This document shows, piece by piece, positions 22,582 to 34,531 of a DNA stretch of 64,000 bases (position 1 is its first letter; every line of letters starts with the position of its first letter). Source of the DNA: Sophora flavescens (taxonomy: Eukaryota > Streptophyta > Magnoliopsida > Fabales > Fabaceae); assembly GCA_030762895.1 (NCBI GenBank), contig CM061070.1, positions 76,061,804 to 76,125,803 of the forward strand, in the 5' to 3' direction. The translations under genes were made by a program, and so were the position numbers. Under the pieces are notes generated by a model. That model had not been told where the DNA came from. It saw nothing but the letters and a program-made list of their open reading frames with translations, and searched no databases.

Positions 22582-23058
22582 CTACAATATGATTGTCTTC
22601 CATTGTTCCTCCTGGGAAGGTATATATGGACTTACAGTGTAAAGGGAAATGAAAAAAATCAGGAGTTGCGTTCTACCTTGTGTACCTGCTTTGGTTCCGT
22701 TCTTCCCAAATTAGTGGACAAAAAAAGGATTAATAATAAAAATTTGGAAGGTTAAACAACATGATTTGTATTAGTAGTTACTTTACATGAGTGAATTATT
22801 CCATAGGGTAATAGGTACTTGAATGTAGAAATATAAGAAATGGATAGTGATATTTTATATATATTTGTTTGCTTGCAATTTATGATTAGCTGAGTGGGTC
22901 AGTTAAATCACATCTTTAATTTCCCTTGTTCGGGGATTTGATAAGGAAGGGACTTTGTTCCTCAATTATCAAGTTTTTAGACTACTCCAAAATGTGCTTA
23001 AATTGAAAGGTTGGTGCATGGTATCATAAGTTTGTATAAAGTTTAATTTCTATGCAAT
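22582..23058. other. PIN 3' flank, no gene seen
   Basis: AT-rich DNA after the PIN stop codon, with AATAAA at 22735-22740 as a possible poly(A) signal. No coding or repeat structure stands out. Confidence 0.5.
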
Positions 23059-23195
23059 TATAGTGTAAAATTTTTTACACTGACAACCAATCAGAAATCA
23101 TGAAATTGATGACTTTTAAGGTGGTTAGGATAAGAATTAAAGATTTCTAATGATGTGTCTATTTTTTTGACAGTGTAAAAAAAAAATTACACTAT
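23059..23195. mobile_element. MITE, about 137 bp
   Basis: Terminal inverted repeats of about 28 bp: the left starts TATAGTGTAAAATTTTTTAC and the right is its complement ending TTACACTATG. Each terminus also carries its own GTGTAAA/TTTACAC hairpin. The interior is non-coding. Size and ends resemble the common small MITEs seen in legumes. A TA or TAA target duplication is possible but not certain. Confidence 0.7.
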
Positions 23196-23798
23196 GAATG
23201 TATACCAATTAAATCCAAAGATAAATTGGAGAAATGATATAAATAAAATGATAAAGTAAAGATAAATGTAAAACTTTGTTTTTATTGATGTGTTGTGTTT
23301 CAAAATAATTGTAGAACAAGTATTTATAGCCAGAAACTTATGGTTTACCTACGCTAAACTTGTCTGCAAGCGTGCTTGACTCACTAACTCATGTTTACAA
23401 TCATGTACGATCATGGCTGACAACATCATATAGGTAATTGCTCTGTCAATTAAGTTATATGGACCAAAACTAACTGTCTCGGCTAACTAATTAACGTTCT
23501 ATCATTTAACAACGTCCTCCATATCCCTATTATTAAGGGAGGGAGTCTTCAAACACGTCATTGACTTAACTAACTCCTAGAATCTCTAATTTCAGCACTT
23601 CAACTCCACTTTGTGCTTAACTTACGAAATTCCCCATAACCCTTAACTTATGATTTTGTTGCACAAATGATACTTTGACTTGATGAGCTCAATGTCATTT
23701 CACTTTTGAATCCAGTTAACTTCCTTGGTCCAACTTGATCAGCCTTGTCAGGTGTTGATACCCAAATTTGTTTGCTTTTTCTTTATCACTTATATTTT
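23196..23798. other. intergenic, no gene seen
   Basis: Moderately AT-rich sequence without reading frames or clear repeat structure. A stretch at 23440-23600 has the look of old LTR DNA but could not be assigned. Confidence 0.4.
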
Positions 23799-24215
23799 GC
23801 ACCATCCATATATGGTAAATTTTGGACCAATCAAATTACCATATGAGTTTGGTCAAAATTTCAAACATTTTAGTTGTATTTCTACTGTAGTCAACTCTAT
23901 GAATACAATATATTGTAGTATTGTATATGTACTCTTTGTATTCGCAAATTTAACCCATATTAAAATAATATTTTTTATTAAAAAAACTGATTATATTACA
24001 AAATTTAACCCAAACTATATGAATACAGTTTTTTTAATCAAAAAACATTATTTTAATATGAGTTAAATTTACAAATACAAAAAACACATATATTATACTA
24101 TAATATACTGTATTCATATAGTTTGACTACAGTATAATACAACAAGAAAGTTTGAAATTTCGACCAAACTATGTGGCAATTTGATTGACCCAAAATTTGC
24201 CACATGGGTGGTGTA
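23799..24215. mobile_element. fold-back MITE, about 415 bp, nearly full-length palindrome
   Basis: The left arm from CACCATCCATATATGG is matched in reverse complement by the right arm ending near CCACATGGGTGGTG. Inside, GTTTGGTCAAAATTTCAAAC pairs with GTTTGAAATTTCGACCAAAC, TATGAATACA pairs with TGTATTCATA, and TTTAACCCATATTAAAATAA pairs with its complement near 24050. No coding sequence is present. The class is unresolved (hAT, PIF or Mutator-type fold-back). Confidence 0.75.
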
Positions 24216-24773
24216 GTTGGTGGTGTAAAATGTGGGTGGTGCACCATAGCCAACCCTTCTTTCAAATATTTAATTTTAAATTTTAATTTTTGTTTTGATA
24301 AAAGCATGAGAAAAAATAAAAAGAAAAGAAAAGGAAAAGAAAAAAAGGGTAAAAAGAAAAAGAAGGAAAGGATATACATCTACCTCCTTACTCAAGTTCC
24401 ACGTTGGAGAAAGCAAGCCCCTTCCCTCTCCTCTTACTTTGTTAAGTGATGAGACACACCAAAAAACCTTCACACTTAGAGTATATTTGTTTCAAGTTAT
24501 CTTTACTCATTCTTGGGAATATAAGGGTGGGAATAAAATGTTCCTATGTTTGTTTCAAGTTTTGAAAAAAGATTCCTAGGAAACTATTATTCCTAGGAAT
24601 CTATTATTCCCAGGAAAGTGACATGCTCATGTTTTTGCTTCCTCTCATTTCCACCTCCAAGGGTGGGTATATTCTATTCCCATCAATATTGTTACACTAA
24701 AAATACAAAACTGACCCTATATAACTGCTTTACTCCCCCACATCTCCCCCACGTCTCTCCTCTGCCACACACA
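24216..24773. other. intergenic, low-complexity, no gene seen
   Basis: Contains an A/G-rich tract (24309-24370) and a short repeat of TATTCC(T/C)AGGAA palindromes at about 24570-24617 with a TTTGTTTCAAGTT phrase twice (24488 and 24549). It may be another small MITE remnant; boundaries were not found. Confidence 0.4.
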
Positions 24774-25603
24774 TGTAAGCCTCCCTTGGCGTTACATAAA
24801 AACTTACTCATCCATAAGGAAAATAAAAACAGAAAACAATTTGCTGGCTGCTTTTGGAAAATAACTCGTGTAATTCTCTATAAGTTATGAAAGTGGGTGT
24901 AAAAATTTTTCTTTTTGGATATATACAAACATCATCCCAGTAAAACAACATTTCACCAAACTTAATAACAACACATTTACTCAAAAGATAAGTAAATTCC
25001 TGGTCATAATTTAAAACATCCATAAATGAAATGTCATAGACATAACAGTAATCCAAGAAAGGCTCTCAGAGCCATAATACAGAAAATTATGACATTCTCC
25101 AAAATAAAATTTGACTTGATAAACTAAGCTGGTCGTACTATGAGACTCTTACCAGAAAAGACCCCATAGTTATTCCAGTTGATCAACTTTCTTCAAAAGT
25201 CGGGACCAATCCCTCCGAGTGGGGCAGAGAACCCCTTTTCATCATATGTACACACAAACATGATACCACAAATAGAAACCAAATAGAAATAATGCAAAGG
25301 TGAGATACCGACATATGAGTTTTATCGTGATAACTACATGCGCGACACACAGACAACAACAGCATGTACACATATGCACTTCACATGTATTATCAGAATA
25401 AATAAGATATTCTAAACAATGAGATTCATACCCGACAGTCATTGCAATTTATAAAATTATACGACACTTCAACATCCACCATCAAATCTTAATATTTGTT
25501 CTCTTTACTTTTTTTTTGTTCATTTCTTTCTTTGCTGAGGCTTACCGCTCACGACTATTCTTACTTATACATCGAAATCGTTCATTCTCAACATAGGACA
25601 TGC

Positions 25604-26110
25604 GGTCACATGTGCCAAATGGGACTCTAACCCACGACACACAATACAGAGATTCAACTATACGACCTGGGACTCTAACCCACGACACACAAAACAGAGA
25701 TTCAACTGTGTGGCTTGGGACTCTAACCCATGACACACACAACAGAGATTCAAATGTGTGACTTGGGACTCTAACCCACGACACACAACAGATATTCAAT
25801 TGTGTGACTTGGGACTCTAACCCAATACACACACAACAGATATTCAATTGTGTGACTTGGGACTGTAACCCACAACACACAACAGATATTCAATTGTGTG
25901 ACTTGGGACTCTAATCCATGACACACACAATAGAGATTCAATTGTGTGACTTGGGACTCTAACCCACGACACACAACAGAGATTCAAATGTGTTAACTGG
26001 GACTCTAACCCACAACACACCAAATAGAGATTCAAATATGTTAACTGGGACTCTAACCCATGACACGCACAACATGAATTCAACTATACCGATTGAGACT
26101 TTAACCCGCG
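25604..26110. repeat. minisatellite, unit about 50 bp, about 10 copies (copy 1)
   Basis: The unit runs GGGACTCTAACCCACGACAC, then ACAACAGAGATTCAATTGTG and TGACTT, repeated with 48-52 bp spacing and point changes. Long frames on the minus strand here simply follow the near-51-bp period and are not genes. Confidence 0.85.
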
Positions 26111-27544
26111 ACATACAAGACATATAGTCCACATACTTACTCATAGGAACACTAGCCCGACGTTTTCGGTTATCTAGGTCCTCACAACTTCCACTTTTAA
26201 CACGGTTTTCTTTCTTAAAAAAACTCATTAAAACCAAATTCCGAAACTTATGCCCGATTTTCTAAAATGTTTTCCCTGACTTAAAGCTCCTTTGCAGAAT
26301 ACCTTTTCCATTAAAATTCGTTTATAAAATGTTGATTCACCCCGAAATACAACTTTTCTCAAATTCCTTCTCTTTTGAAATCTCTTTTTTTGACAACACC
26401 CCAAATCTTTGAAAAATCCTTTCCAACACATTTTCATTCCAAGTAATGCGCTATTTCTCATAATCTTGCCATAAATCACTTTTTGGAATCATGTTTTGTT
26501 TTGTAATAAAATCCATTTTGTAAACCAAATGACATTCTCAAAATCATAACTCACTTCTCCGAAATATATTTAATTATTCTTATTTTAAAAATATTCTTCC
26601 ACTTACATAACTCAAAACTTCAAATTTTCCTCTCAAGCTTTTAAAGCATTATTCTTACTATAATTGAGCTCAGACCACTGTCAAGCTTTCAGTCAAACCA
26701 ACAATCAACAGTTCAATCCAGACATACAGATATGCTTAAACCACATAAACAGTTATCTCATCGAATTTAAAACACACATCATACATAATCACAACAACTT
26801 TACACACAACAACCAAAATAACACATAGTTACCAAAACCCCTCATGTAATACAAACATCATCCCAGTAAAACAACATTCCACCAAACTTAATAACAACAC
26901 AATTACTCAAAGATAAGTAAATTTCTGGTCATACTTTAAATCATCCGTAAATGAAATGTCATAGACATAACAGTAATCCAAGAAAGGCTCTCAGAGCAAT
27001 AATACAGAAAATTAAGACCTTCTCCAAAATAAAATTTGACTCGATAAACTAAGTTGGTCGTACTATGAGACTGTTACTGGAAAAGACACCATGGTTATTC
27101 CGGTTAATCAACTTTCTTCAAAAGTCGGGACCAATCCCTCCGAGTGGGGCAGAGAACTCCTCTGCATCATCTGTACACGCAAACAAGATACCACAAATAG
27201 AAACCAAATAGAAATAATGCAAAGGTGAGATACCGACATATGAGTTTTATCGTGATAACTACATGCGCGACACACAGACAACAACAACATCTACACATAT
27301 GCACTTCACATAAATTATTAGAATAAACAAGATATTCTTAACAATGGGATTCATACTCGGCAATCATTGCAATTTATAAAATTTCACAACACCTTAACAT
27401 CCACCATCAAATCTTAATATTTGTTCTCTTTACTTTTCTTTTCGTTCATTTTTTTCTTTGTCGAGGCTTAACGCTCACGACTATTCTTACTTATACATAG
27501 AAATCGTTCATTCTCAACATAGGACACGCTGTCACATGTGCCAA

Positions 27545-27960
27545 ATGAGACTCTAACCCACGACACACACAACAGAGATTCAACTGTGCGACCTGGGACT
27601 GTAACCCACGACACACAACAGATATTCAACTGTGTGACTTGGGACTCTAACCCACGACACACACATCAAAGATTCAATTGTGTGACTTGGGACTCTAAAC
27701 CACGACACACAACAGATATTCAAATGTGTGACTTGGGACTCTAATCCATGACACACACAACAGAGATTCAATTGTGTGACTTGGAACTCTCACCCACGAT
27801 ACACAACAGAGATTCAAATGTGTTAACTGGGACTCTAACCTACAACACACCGAATAGACATTCAAATATGTTAACTGGGACTCTAACCCATGACACGCAC
27901 AATATGAATTCAACTATACCAACTGGGACTTTAACCCTCAACATACAAGACACATAGTCC
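27545..27960. repeat. minisatellite, same unit, about 8 copies (copy 2)
   Basis: It has the same unit as 25604-26110 at the equivalent place in the second 1.93-kb copy, with fewer repeats. The change in copy number happened after, or during, the tandem duplication. Confidence 0.85.
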
Positions 27961-28631
27961 ACATACTTACTCATAGGAACACTAGCCCGATGTTTTCGGT
28001 TATCTAGGTCCTCACAACTTCCACTTTTAACACGGTTTTCTTTCTAAAAAAAACAACTCATCAAAACCAAATTCCGAAACTTATCCCCGATTTTATAAAA
28101 TGTTTTCCCTGACTTAAAGCTCCTTTGCAGAATACCTTTTCCTCTAAAATTCGTTTATAAAACGTTGATTCACCCCAAAATACAACTTTTCTCAAATTCC
28201 TTCTCTTTTGAAATCTCTTTTCTGACAACACCCCAAATCTTTGAAAAATCCTTTCCAACATGTTTTCATTCCAAATAATGCACTATTTCTCATAGTCTTG
28301 CCATAAATCACTTTTTTGAATCATGTTTCATTTTGTAATAAAATTCATTTTGTAAACCAAATGACTTTCTCAAAATCATAACTCACTTCTCCGAACTATA
28401 TTTAATTATTCTTATTTTAAAAATGTTCTTCCACTTACATAACTCAACTTCAAAGTTTCCTCTCAAGATTTTAAAGCATTATTCTTACTATAATTGAGCT
28501 CAGACCACTGTCAGGATTTCAGTCAAACCAACAATCAACAGTTCAATCCAGACATACAGATATACTTAAACCATATAAACAGTTATCACATCGAATTTAA
28601 AACACACATCATACATAACCACAACAACCTT

Positions 28632-30340
28632 TGATAAATCGTTTTTGAGTCACCTTTTAGTGTTGTATACTTGGCCTAATTAATTTCTATATGTGTTTAA
28701 TATTGGTGATTTGGATAAGTTTTGCATTATTGGGCTTAATTGCTAAACATTGTTAATTCTCGGATTTTTCACTCATCCTGACCTTGTTGCCTTACGCAGA
28801 TCATAACTAGAGCTACAAATATCGGATTTTGGTGATCTTGCTGTCCCTAGAAAGATAAGGAAGAGACCTACATTTTCAGGTTTCACAAGAATGGTCAAAT
28901 TAGGTCAAAATCAAGGCTAAATTGGGTCCCGAGTTCTCTGGCGCGGATCAGTGCGCAATCCATGATGTTCCTTCACTTAAATGGGCCTAACTTACTCATC
29001 TTAAGCCCAATTAAGGCATATGATGCCTTGTTGGAAAGCTTATTCAGAGGCCCTTAATTTGGTCTAGGGTTAGATCAGGATTAATAAGCATAAACAGCAG
29101 TTTACAGCCGCACAAGTCAGGAGACGAAAATTAGATACTGTTGCAATCCTTGTTTTTGCAAGTTTTGGAATTCTGTTCCCCCCTCTTCTCCCCTTTTTAG
29201 TTTTCTCCACTTTGTTGGATGTTTTGTTGTTAAAGCTTCTCCAATGGTGATGACTATGGAAGGCTAAGCCATTTATCAATCCTAGACATTCAAGTAATTT
29301 GGTTTGAATTCCGAGTTCCTTACTTTTAATTGTTTTTTAATTGCTTCTTCTCCTTTTATCTTCTTTCAATTATGATTTCTGTGTTGTGAGTGTGATTACA
29401 CTTGATCTATGTCTGATTAGATGTAGATTCAGTTTTCATGATTGAATTGGAATTAGGAATGATTAATCCAAAAATCTAATAGAGATTAGGGAACCGATTG
29501 GTAACCTAGGTTAATTGAATTTGTATATAAATCAACATTATTAGGGATTGCAATTGTAACTCCAATTTTGTTGTTTAAACCCTACATGATCATGTAGTAG
29601 ATTTCAAATTAACAGAGGAGGAGGGCAAATGAATTTATATGTTTTGGAACAATGACGAATTCTACCAAAGAACTTGACGTCTTGGATTGATGTTTATAAT
29701 TAATTGAATTTATTTGTTTATTGCAAACTATTTTCTCCTTGAAAATTTTGAAAACCCCCTTTCTCTAACATTCTCTATTGGCTAATAATTTTAAAGATCG
29801 TTGTGAGACGACCAAGGTTATTTTGCCTTGTACTACAGTTTTTAACTTGATGTAGATTCAGTTTTTAACTTGATGTAGATTCAGTTTTCATGATTGAATT
29901 GGAATTAGGAATTATGATTGATTAATCAAAAAATCTAATAGAGATTAGGGAACCGATTGGTAACCTAGGTTAATTGAATTTGTACATAAATCAACATTAT
30001 TAGGGATTACGATTATGACTCCAATTTTGTTGTTTAAACCCTACATGATCATGTAGTAGATTTCAAATTAACATAGGAGGAGGGCAAACGAATTTATATC
30101 TTTTGGAACAATGACGAATTCTACCAAAGAACTTGACTTCTTGGATTGATGTTTATAATTAATTGAATTTATTTGTTTATTGCAAACTATTTTCTCCTTG
30201 AAAATTTTGAAAACCCCCTTTCGCTAACATTCTCGATTGGCTAATAATTTTAAAGATCCTCGTGAGACGACCACGGTTGTTTTGCCTTGTACTACAGTTT
30301 TTAATTACTATTATTTTGACCAGTGTACGGCCTCGGATCA
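28632..30340 (+). repeat. E 5' LTR with internal duplication of about 450 bp
   Basis: Starts TGATAAATCG and ends GGATCA. It is 1709 bp long against 1258 bp for the 3' LTR. The excess is a direct duplication: 29419-29848 and about 29871-30307 are near copies, with the partial junction GATGTAGATTCAGTTTTTAAC repeated between them. The 3' LTR and the solo LTR at 5469 carry one copy, so the duplication happened on this LTR. Confidence 0.88.
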
Positions 30341-30344
30341 AATT

Positions 30345-30362
30345 TGGCGTCGTTGCCGGGGA
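30345..30362 (+). other. primer-binding site (tRNA-Asp type), element E
   Basis: TGGCGTCGTTGCCGGGGA lies four bases after the LTR end. It matches the 3' end complement of plant tRNA-Asp(GUC) with one mismatch (T for C at position 6). A tRNA-Asp primer is typical of Athila-type elements. Confidence 0.85.
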
Positions 30363-30573
30363 TCTTTGATTTTTATAAGCCATATTAGGATTTTTTTTAA
30401 TACCAGTTTGTTTTTTTTAGTCCCATAATATTCATCTTTGTTTTTTTTTCTATTTTTTTATTTTTATTTTACTGTTTGGAGCTTATATGTGAGTGTCTTG
30501 AGCTCATATGTTTATATCATATTAATGACATTGCAGATTGTGATTGTCGTGGTTGTGAAACTTAGTACTTCCC

Positions 30574-31919
30574 ATGGATATTTGTATGCAAAATTATATG
30601 CCTAATGTTGATTATGAACCATCATGCATATATTATCCTCAAACCAATTTTGCTCATTTTGTAAGAGGTTATATAGATTCAAGTATGTCTGCGTCAATGA
30701 ATAATTATTTGTCTCATAGCACTTTGAGAGATTTTGCCACATTTTATGAACCACCATGCATACATTATGTAGAGAAAGAGGTTGAGCCACCATGCATATA
30801 TTATACTGACATTACTGGTGATTATGAGTTTAGTAGTGATTTTGTCATGATTGGAGTGAATGAGGTGCAATTTTCCTATTCTGACCAACATGGGGGAGAA
30901 CATGCCAGCTTGGACGAATTAGCTTCTTTGGTACATCAATTGACAATAAGTCAGCAACAATATCAGCCTGACCCCACACCTGTCCAACCTAGTCTGGAAG
31001 AATTGGTACAAAAAATGGCAGAACACACTCTTGAATTCCAACAGAGGACAGAAGCAAGTCTTCATAATTTGGCCAGTCAAATTGGTCACATTGCCTCCAC
31101 ATTGACTGCACTGCAATCACAACATCTCCTTGAACAACATTCAGATTCACAAATGGATATTCTTCACAATACTTCTTCTGAGCATAATTTTGATAATGAT
31201 GTTGAGAAACTATTATTGATGATCTTTGTGTTGAATTTCCAGATGTTCAAGATTTTCCTGATTCTATTTTATGTACTTCATGTGTTGACTTTAACGGTGC
31301 TATTTTGTGTGCAGCATGTGTTGAAATTTCATCCTTTTTAGGGTATAAGGAGCAAAACGTGCATATGGAAGATGAGACACATGAGGTTGAGGACCCTGTT
31401 CAGTCAAGAAATGTAGAAAATGGGGATCATGTGGACATGCTACCCACAGAAAGAATCCCCATAAAAGATGGTGATCATGTCATGATGGATGATGCAAGAC
31501 TACTTATGTTAGAGACAACCACTAAGGCTTTCATGGTTGATAAAGACTGGCTCAAGCAATTTGGTGAGAAATTCTCAAAGCAAGCATTGGAGAAGCGCTT
31601 CCACAATGAGACTTGCTGCACTACATTCTATAAGGCTTTTTCTCACCCTTTCTATTTTATTTTTTGTGTCCTCTATGTGAATGAATTTGTTCTTGTTCTT
31701 GATTTTAATATGTTCTACATTGAGTACAATGTAGATTTCAAGTGTGGGGGAGACATACTATGTCATGATGTTTTTAACTTGTGTGTTGAACTTTGTTGGC
31801 ATCCATTTCTTTTGTTATTTATGTTATTTTTCTCTATTTTAAAAATAAAACGTAAAAAGTTGTATAGTTTTTTTTGGTGTTTTAGTATCTTAGGATTTTT
31901 TTTTCTTTGTTGTTTTTAG
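30574..31919 (+). pseudogene. element E reading region (Athila Gag-tail-like), frameshifted
   Basis: The first frame opens at 30574. It carries three C-x-Y/HY repeats (EPSCIYY, EPPCIHY, EPPCIYY) and then a Gln-rich helical stretch (LEELVQKMAEHTLEFQQRTE, QIGHIASTLTAL) that resembles the C-terminal linker of Athila-type Gag. One base appears to be missing near 31207, and the continuing frame reaches 31919. Across the shift the reading region carries a CTSC-x8-CAAC arrangement, which could bind a metal. The usual capsid domain and zinc knuckles are absent. The role is unknown: it may be a diverged structural protein of a non-autonomous element. Confidence 0.55.
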
Positions 31920-33171
31920 GGTCTAAAAAAATAAAAAATATATTTGTGTTTGAGTCTTGTTGCATGCTTTTTAGTGAATTTTAAGTTTGTATGAGTTGTG
32001 AGTGATTTGAATCATTCTTGGTTAAGAGGTTTCATGACTTGATATGGAGAAATTCTTGCATTTCTAGTGTAATAAGTGGGCATCAAAATTAATTTGTGAA
32101 TCATTTGTGGTAGAATTAACCCTTGTGAGTTTTTGATCCCTATACATGGATGGATTGCATTGTTCCATGCTTTTCCTTTCTTGTGTGATTACACTCGTGA
32201 TTGTTAATACTCTAGAACTTGACCTGACTCTTTGAAGCCTCTTGCTCACATGCATGTATTGAGATGATTTAGGTCTTTTTTGTTTTTAAGCTACTAGCCA
32301 AATTAGCCTACCATTCATTAAGTCCATTGCTTGCCCCTTTGGGCCTGTCTAACCCATTCTTTGTTTTATAGCTAATCAAAAGCTCATGAAGTAAAAAAAC
32401 CATAATTCCCCTAACCTTAGGGAGTAAAGGAGCTTTGGAATTGTTTTGGGAATGGGTTCTTAAGTAAGTGTGGTGGTCTACCCAAAATTTTTGTTGCTTG
32501 TTTAGTTGGTGTGGCACAGTGGCAAGTGAAAAGAAAAAAATAAAGAAAGAAAGAAAAAAAAAAGGAAAAAAAGTAAAAAAAAAAAAGTAGACTGTAATGC
32601 AATGTAAAAATGCAAATGAGTGGAAGTGCAAAGGAAGAAAAAGTTCAAAAAAGACAAAGTGGTGTTCATTGGCATTGAATTGTGTTTCTTGGGGTAAATT
32701 TGCATACTTATTTAAACTCATTCCCCATTGTTCCTCTAGTCTCTTTGGTTTATAGCCAGCATCCCTTCTTGTATCCACCTATACCTTAGCCCTATTACAA
32801 CCTTGAAAAAGTCCTTTTGATCTTTATGTGCATGTGTTTCAAGTGGTGAAAGTTAGAGGCTTGTCAAGCTTATGGTAGTGTTAGAATTCATGATGTGCGT
32901 TGAGTGTAAACACAAACATTAAACACTTGAGAGTTGGAGTGTATGCCTAGTGAGGACTCTACCACTTTTTATTCATCTTTGATTTGAATTGCCTCCTTGT
33001 TTGCTTGAGATGTTAAGGACGTATTCATGATTTTTTTTATTCCTCGATGCTTTGAATGTGTGTATCTTGCTCACTCTTGTCCATTCTTCGGATTCATTGA
33101 TAAGTATATTTGTTTTGTTCATCAAGTTTTTAGGAATTCAATTTTTGAGTTTTGCTCAGGAGTGCAAAAGA
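31920..33171 (+). other. element E non-coding 3' internal region
   Basis: No gene. It contains an AAGTGTGGGGGAGA polypurine-like tract just upstream (31742), a long A/G tract (32527-32588), and at 32784-32822 a block shared with elements F and G. The layout of purine tract followed by the shared block is repeated in those elements. Confidence 0.6.
32784..32822 (+). other. shared non-coding motif, copy in E
   Basis: Reads CCTTAGCCCTATTACAACC, then TTGAAAAAGTCC and TTTTGATC. The same pattern occurs at 62705-62745 (F) and 56564-56610 on the minus strand (G), each downstream of A/G-rich tracts in the 3' part of the internal region. Confidence 0.6.
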
Positions 33172-33188
33172 ATAAGTGTGGGGGAATT
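33172..33188 (+). other. polypurine tract, element E
   Basis: AAGTGTGGGGGAATT ends at the base before the 3' LTR start (TGATAAATC at 33189). This is the typical tract of Athila/Tat-type elements. Confidence 0.85.
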
Positions 33189-34446
33189 TGATAAATCATT
33201 TTTGAGTCACCTTTTAGTGTTGTATATTTGGCCTAATTAATTTCTATATTTGTTTAATATTGGTGATTTGGCTAAGTTTTTCATTATTGGGCTTAATTGC
33301 TAAACATTGTTAATTCTCGGGTTTTTCACTCATCCTGACCTTGTTGCCTTATGCAGATCATAACTAGAGCTACAGATATCGAATTTTGGTGATCTTGTTG
33401 TCCCTAGAAAGATAAGTAAGAGACCTACAATTTTAGGTGTAACAAGAATTGTCAAATTAGGCCAAAATCAAGGCTAAATTGGGTCCCGAGTTCTCTGGCG
33501 TGAATCAGTGCGCAGTCGATAATGTTCCTTCACTTAAATGGGTCTAACTTACTCATCTTAAGCCCAATTAAGGCATATGATACCTTGTTGGAAAGCTTAT
33601 TCATAGGCCCTTAATTTTGTCTTGGGTTAGGTCAGGATTAGTAAGCATAAATAGCAGTTTACAGCCGCACAAGTCAGGAGACGAAAATTAGATACTTTTG
33701 CAATTCTTGTTTTTGCAAGTTTTGGAATTCTCTTCCCCTCTCTTCTCCCCTTTTTAGTTTTCTCCACTTTGTTGGATGTTTTGTTGTTAAAGCTTCTCCA
33801 TTGGTGATGACTATGGAAGGCTAAACCTTTTATCAATCCTAGACATTCAAGTAATTTGGTTTGAATTCCGAGTTCCTTACTTTTAATTATTTTTCAATTG
33901 CTTCTTCTCCTTTTCTCTTCTTTCAATTATGATTTCTGTGTTGTGAGTGTGATTGCGCTTGATCTATGTCTGATTAGATGTAGATTCAGTTTTCATGATT
34001 AAATTGGAATTAGGAATTAGGAATGATTAATCCAAAAATCTAATAGAGATTAGGGAACCGATTGGTAACCTAGGTTAATTGAATTTGTACATAAATCAAC
34101 ATTATTAGGGATTGCGATTGTGACTCCAATTTTGTTGTTTAAACCCTACATGATCATGTAGTAGATTTCAAATTAACAGAGGAGGAGGGAAACCAAATTT
34201 ATATCTTTTGGAACAATGACGAATTCTACCAAAGAACTTGACGTCTTGGATTGATGTTTATAATTAATTGAATTTATTTGTTTATTGCAAACTATTTTCT
34301 CCTTGAAAATTTTGAAAGTCCCCCTTTCTCTAACATTCTCTATTGGCTAATAATTTTAAAGATCCTCGTGAGACGACCAAGGTTGTTTTGCCTTGTACTA
34401 CAGTTTTTAATTACTATTATTTTGACCCGTGTACGGCCTCGGATCA
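33189..34446 (+). repeat. E 3' LTR
   Basis: 1258 bp, from TGATAAATC to GGATCA, closely similar to 28632-30340 apart from the single copy of the duplicated block, and to the solo LTR at 5469-6698. Followed by the target duplication ACCTT. Confidence 0.92.
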
Positions 34447-34531
34447 ACCTTACTCACCACAACCAAAATAGCACATAGTTACCAAAACCCCTAAGGTAAA
34501 CTCCCTTTACCCTTGAAGACAAGAGAAAGAT

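Larger units (their letters stand above)
24924..28626. repeat. 1.93-kb tandem duplication inside LTR D
   Basis: Copy 1 (24924-26850) and copy 2 (26853-28626, continuing after element E at 34447) both start ACAAACATCATCCCAG and run in parallel to ACCAAAACCCCT. They differ by scattered substitutions and by the number of minisatellite units. Both lie within LTR D. No genes are seen. Confidence 0.85.
28632..34446 (+). mobile_element. element E: complete Athila-like non-autonomous LTR retrotransposon
   Basis: 5815 bp with two LTRs, a primer-binding site, one gag-tail-like reading region, a long non-coding segment and a polypurine tract. It is flanked by perfect 5-bp target duplications ACCTT (28627-28631 and 34447-34451). 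There is no protease, RT, RNase H or integrase. The primer site matches tRNA-Asp, as in Athila-type elements, and the gag-like stretch resembles the C-terminal part of Athila-type Gag. Mobilisation would need enzymes from an autonomous relative. It is inserted in LTR D. Confidence 0.9.

Noticed and set aside
23440..23760. Possible copia-like LTR on the minus strand
   Set aside because: No terminal repeats, primer site or target duplication could be found; the impression rests on composition only.
25542..26237. Overlapping minus-strand frames with a repeated CVSWVRVPSHT-like peptide
   Set aside because: The peptide repeat is the translation of a minisatellite whose period is close to 51 bp. 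Frames shift where the period changes, and the second copy at 27468-27913 behaves the same way.
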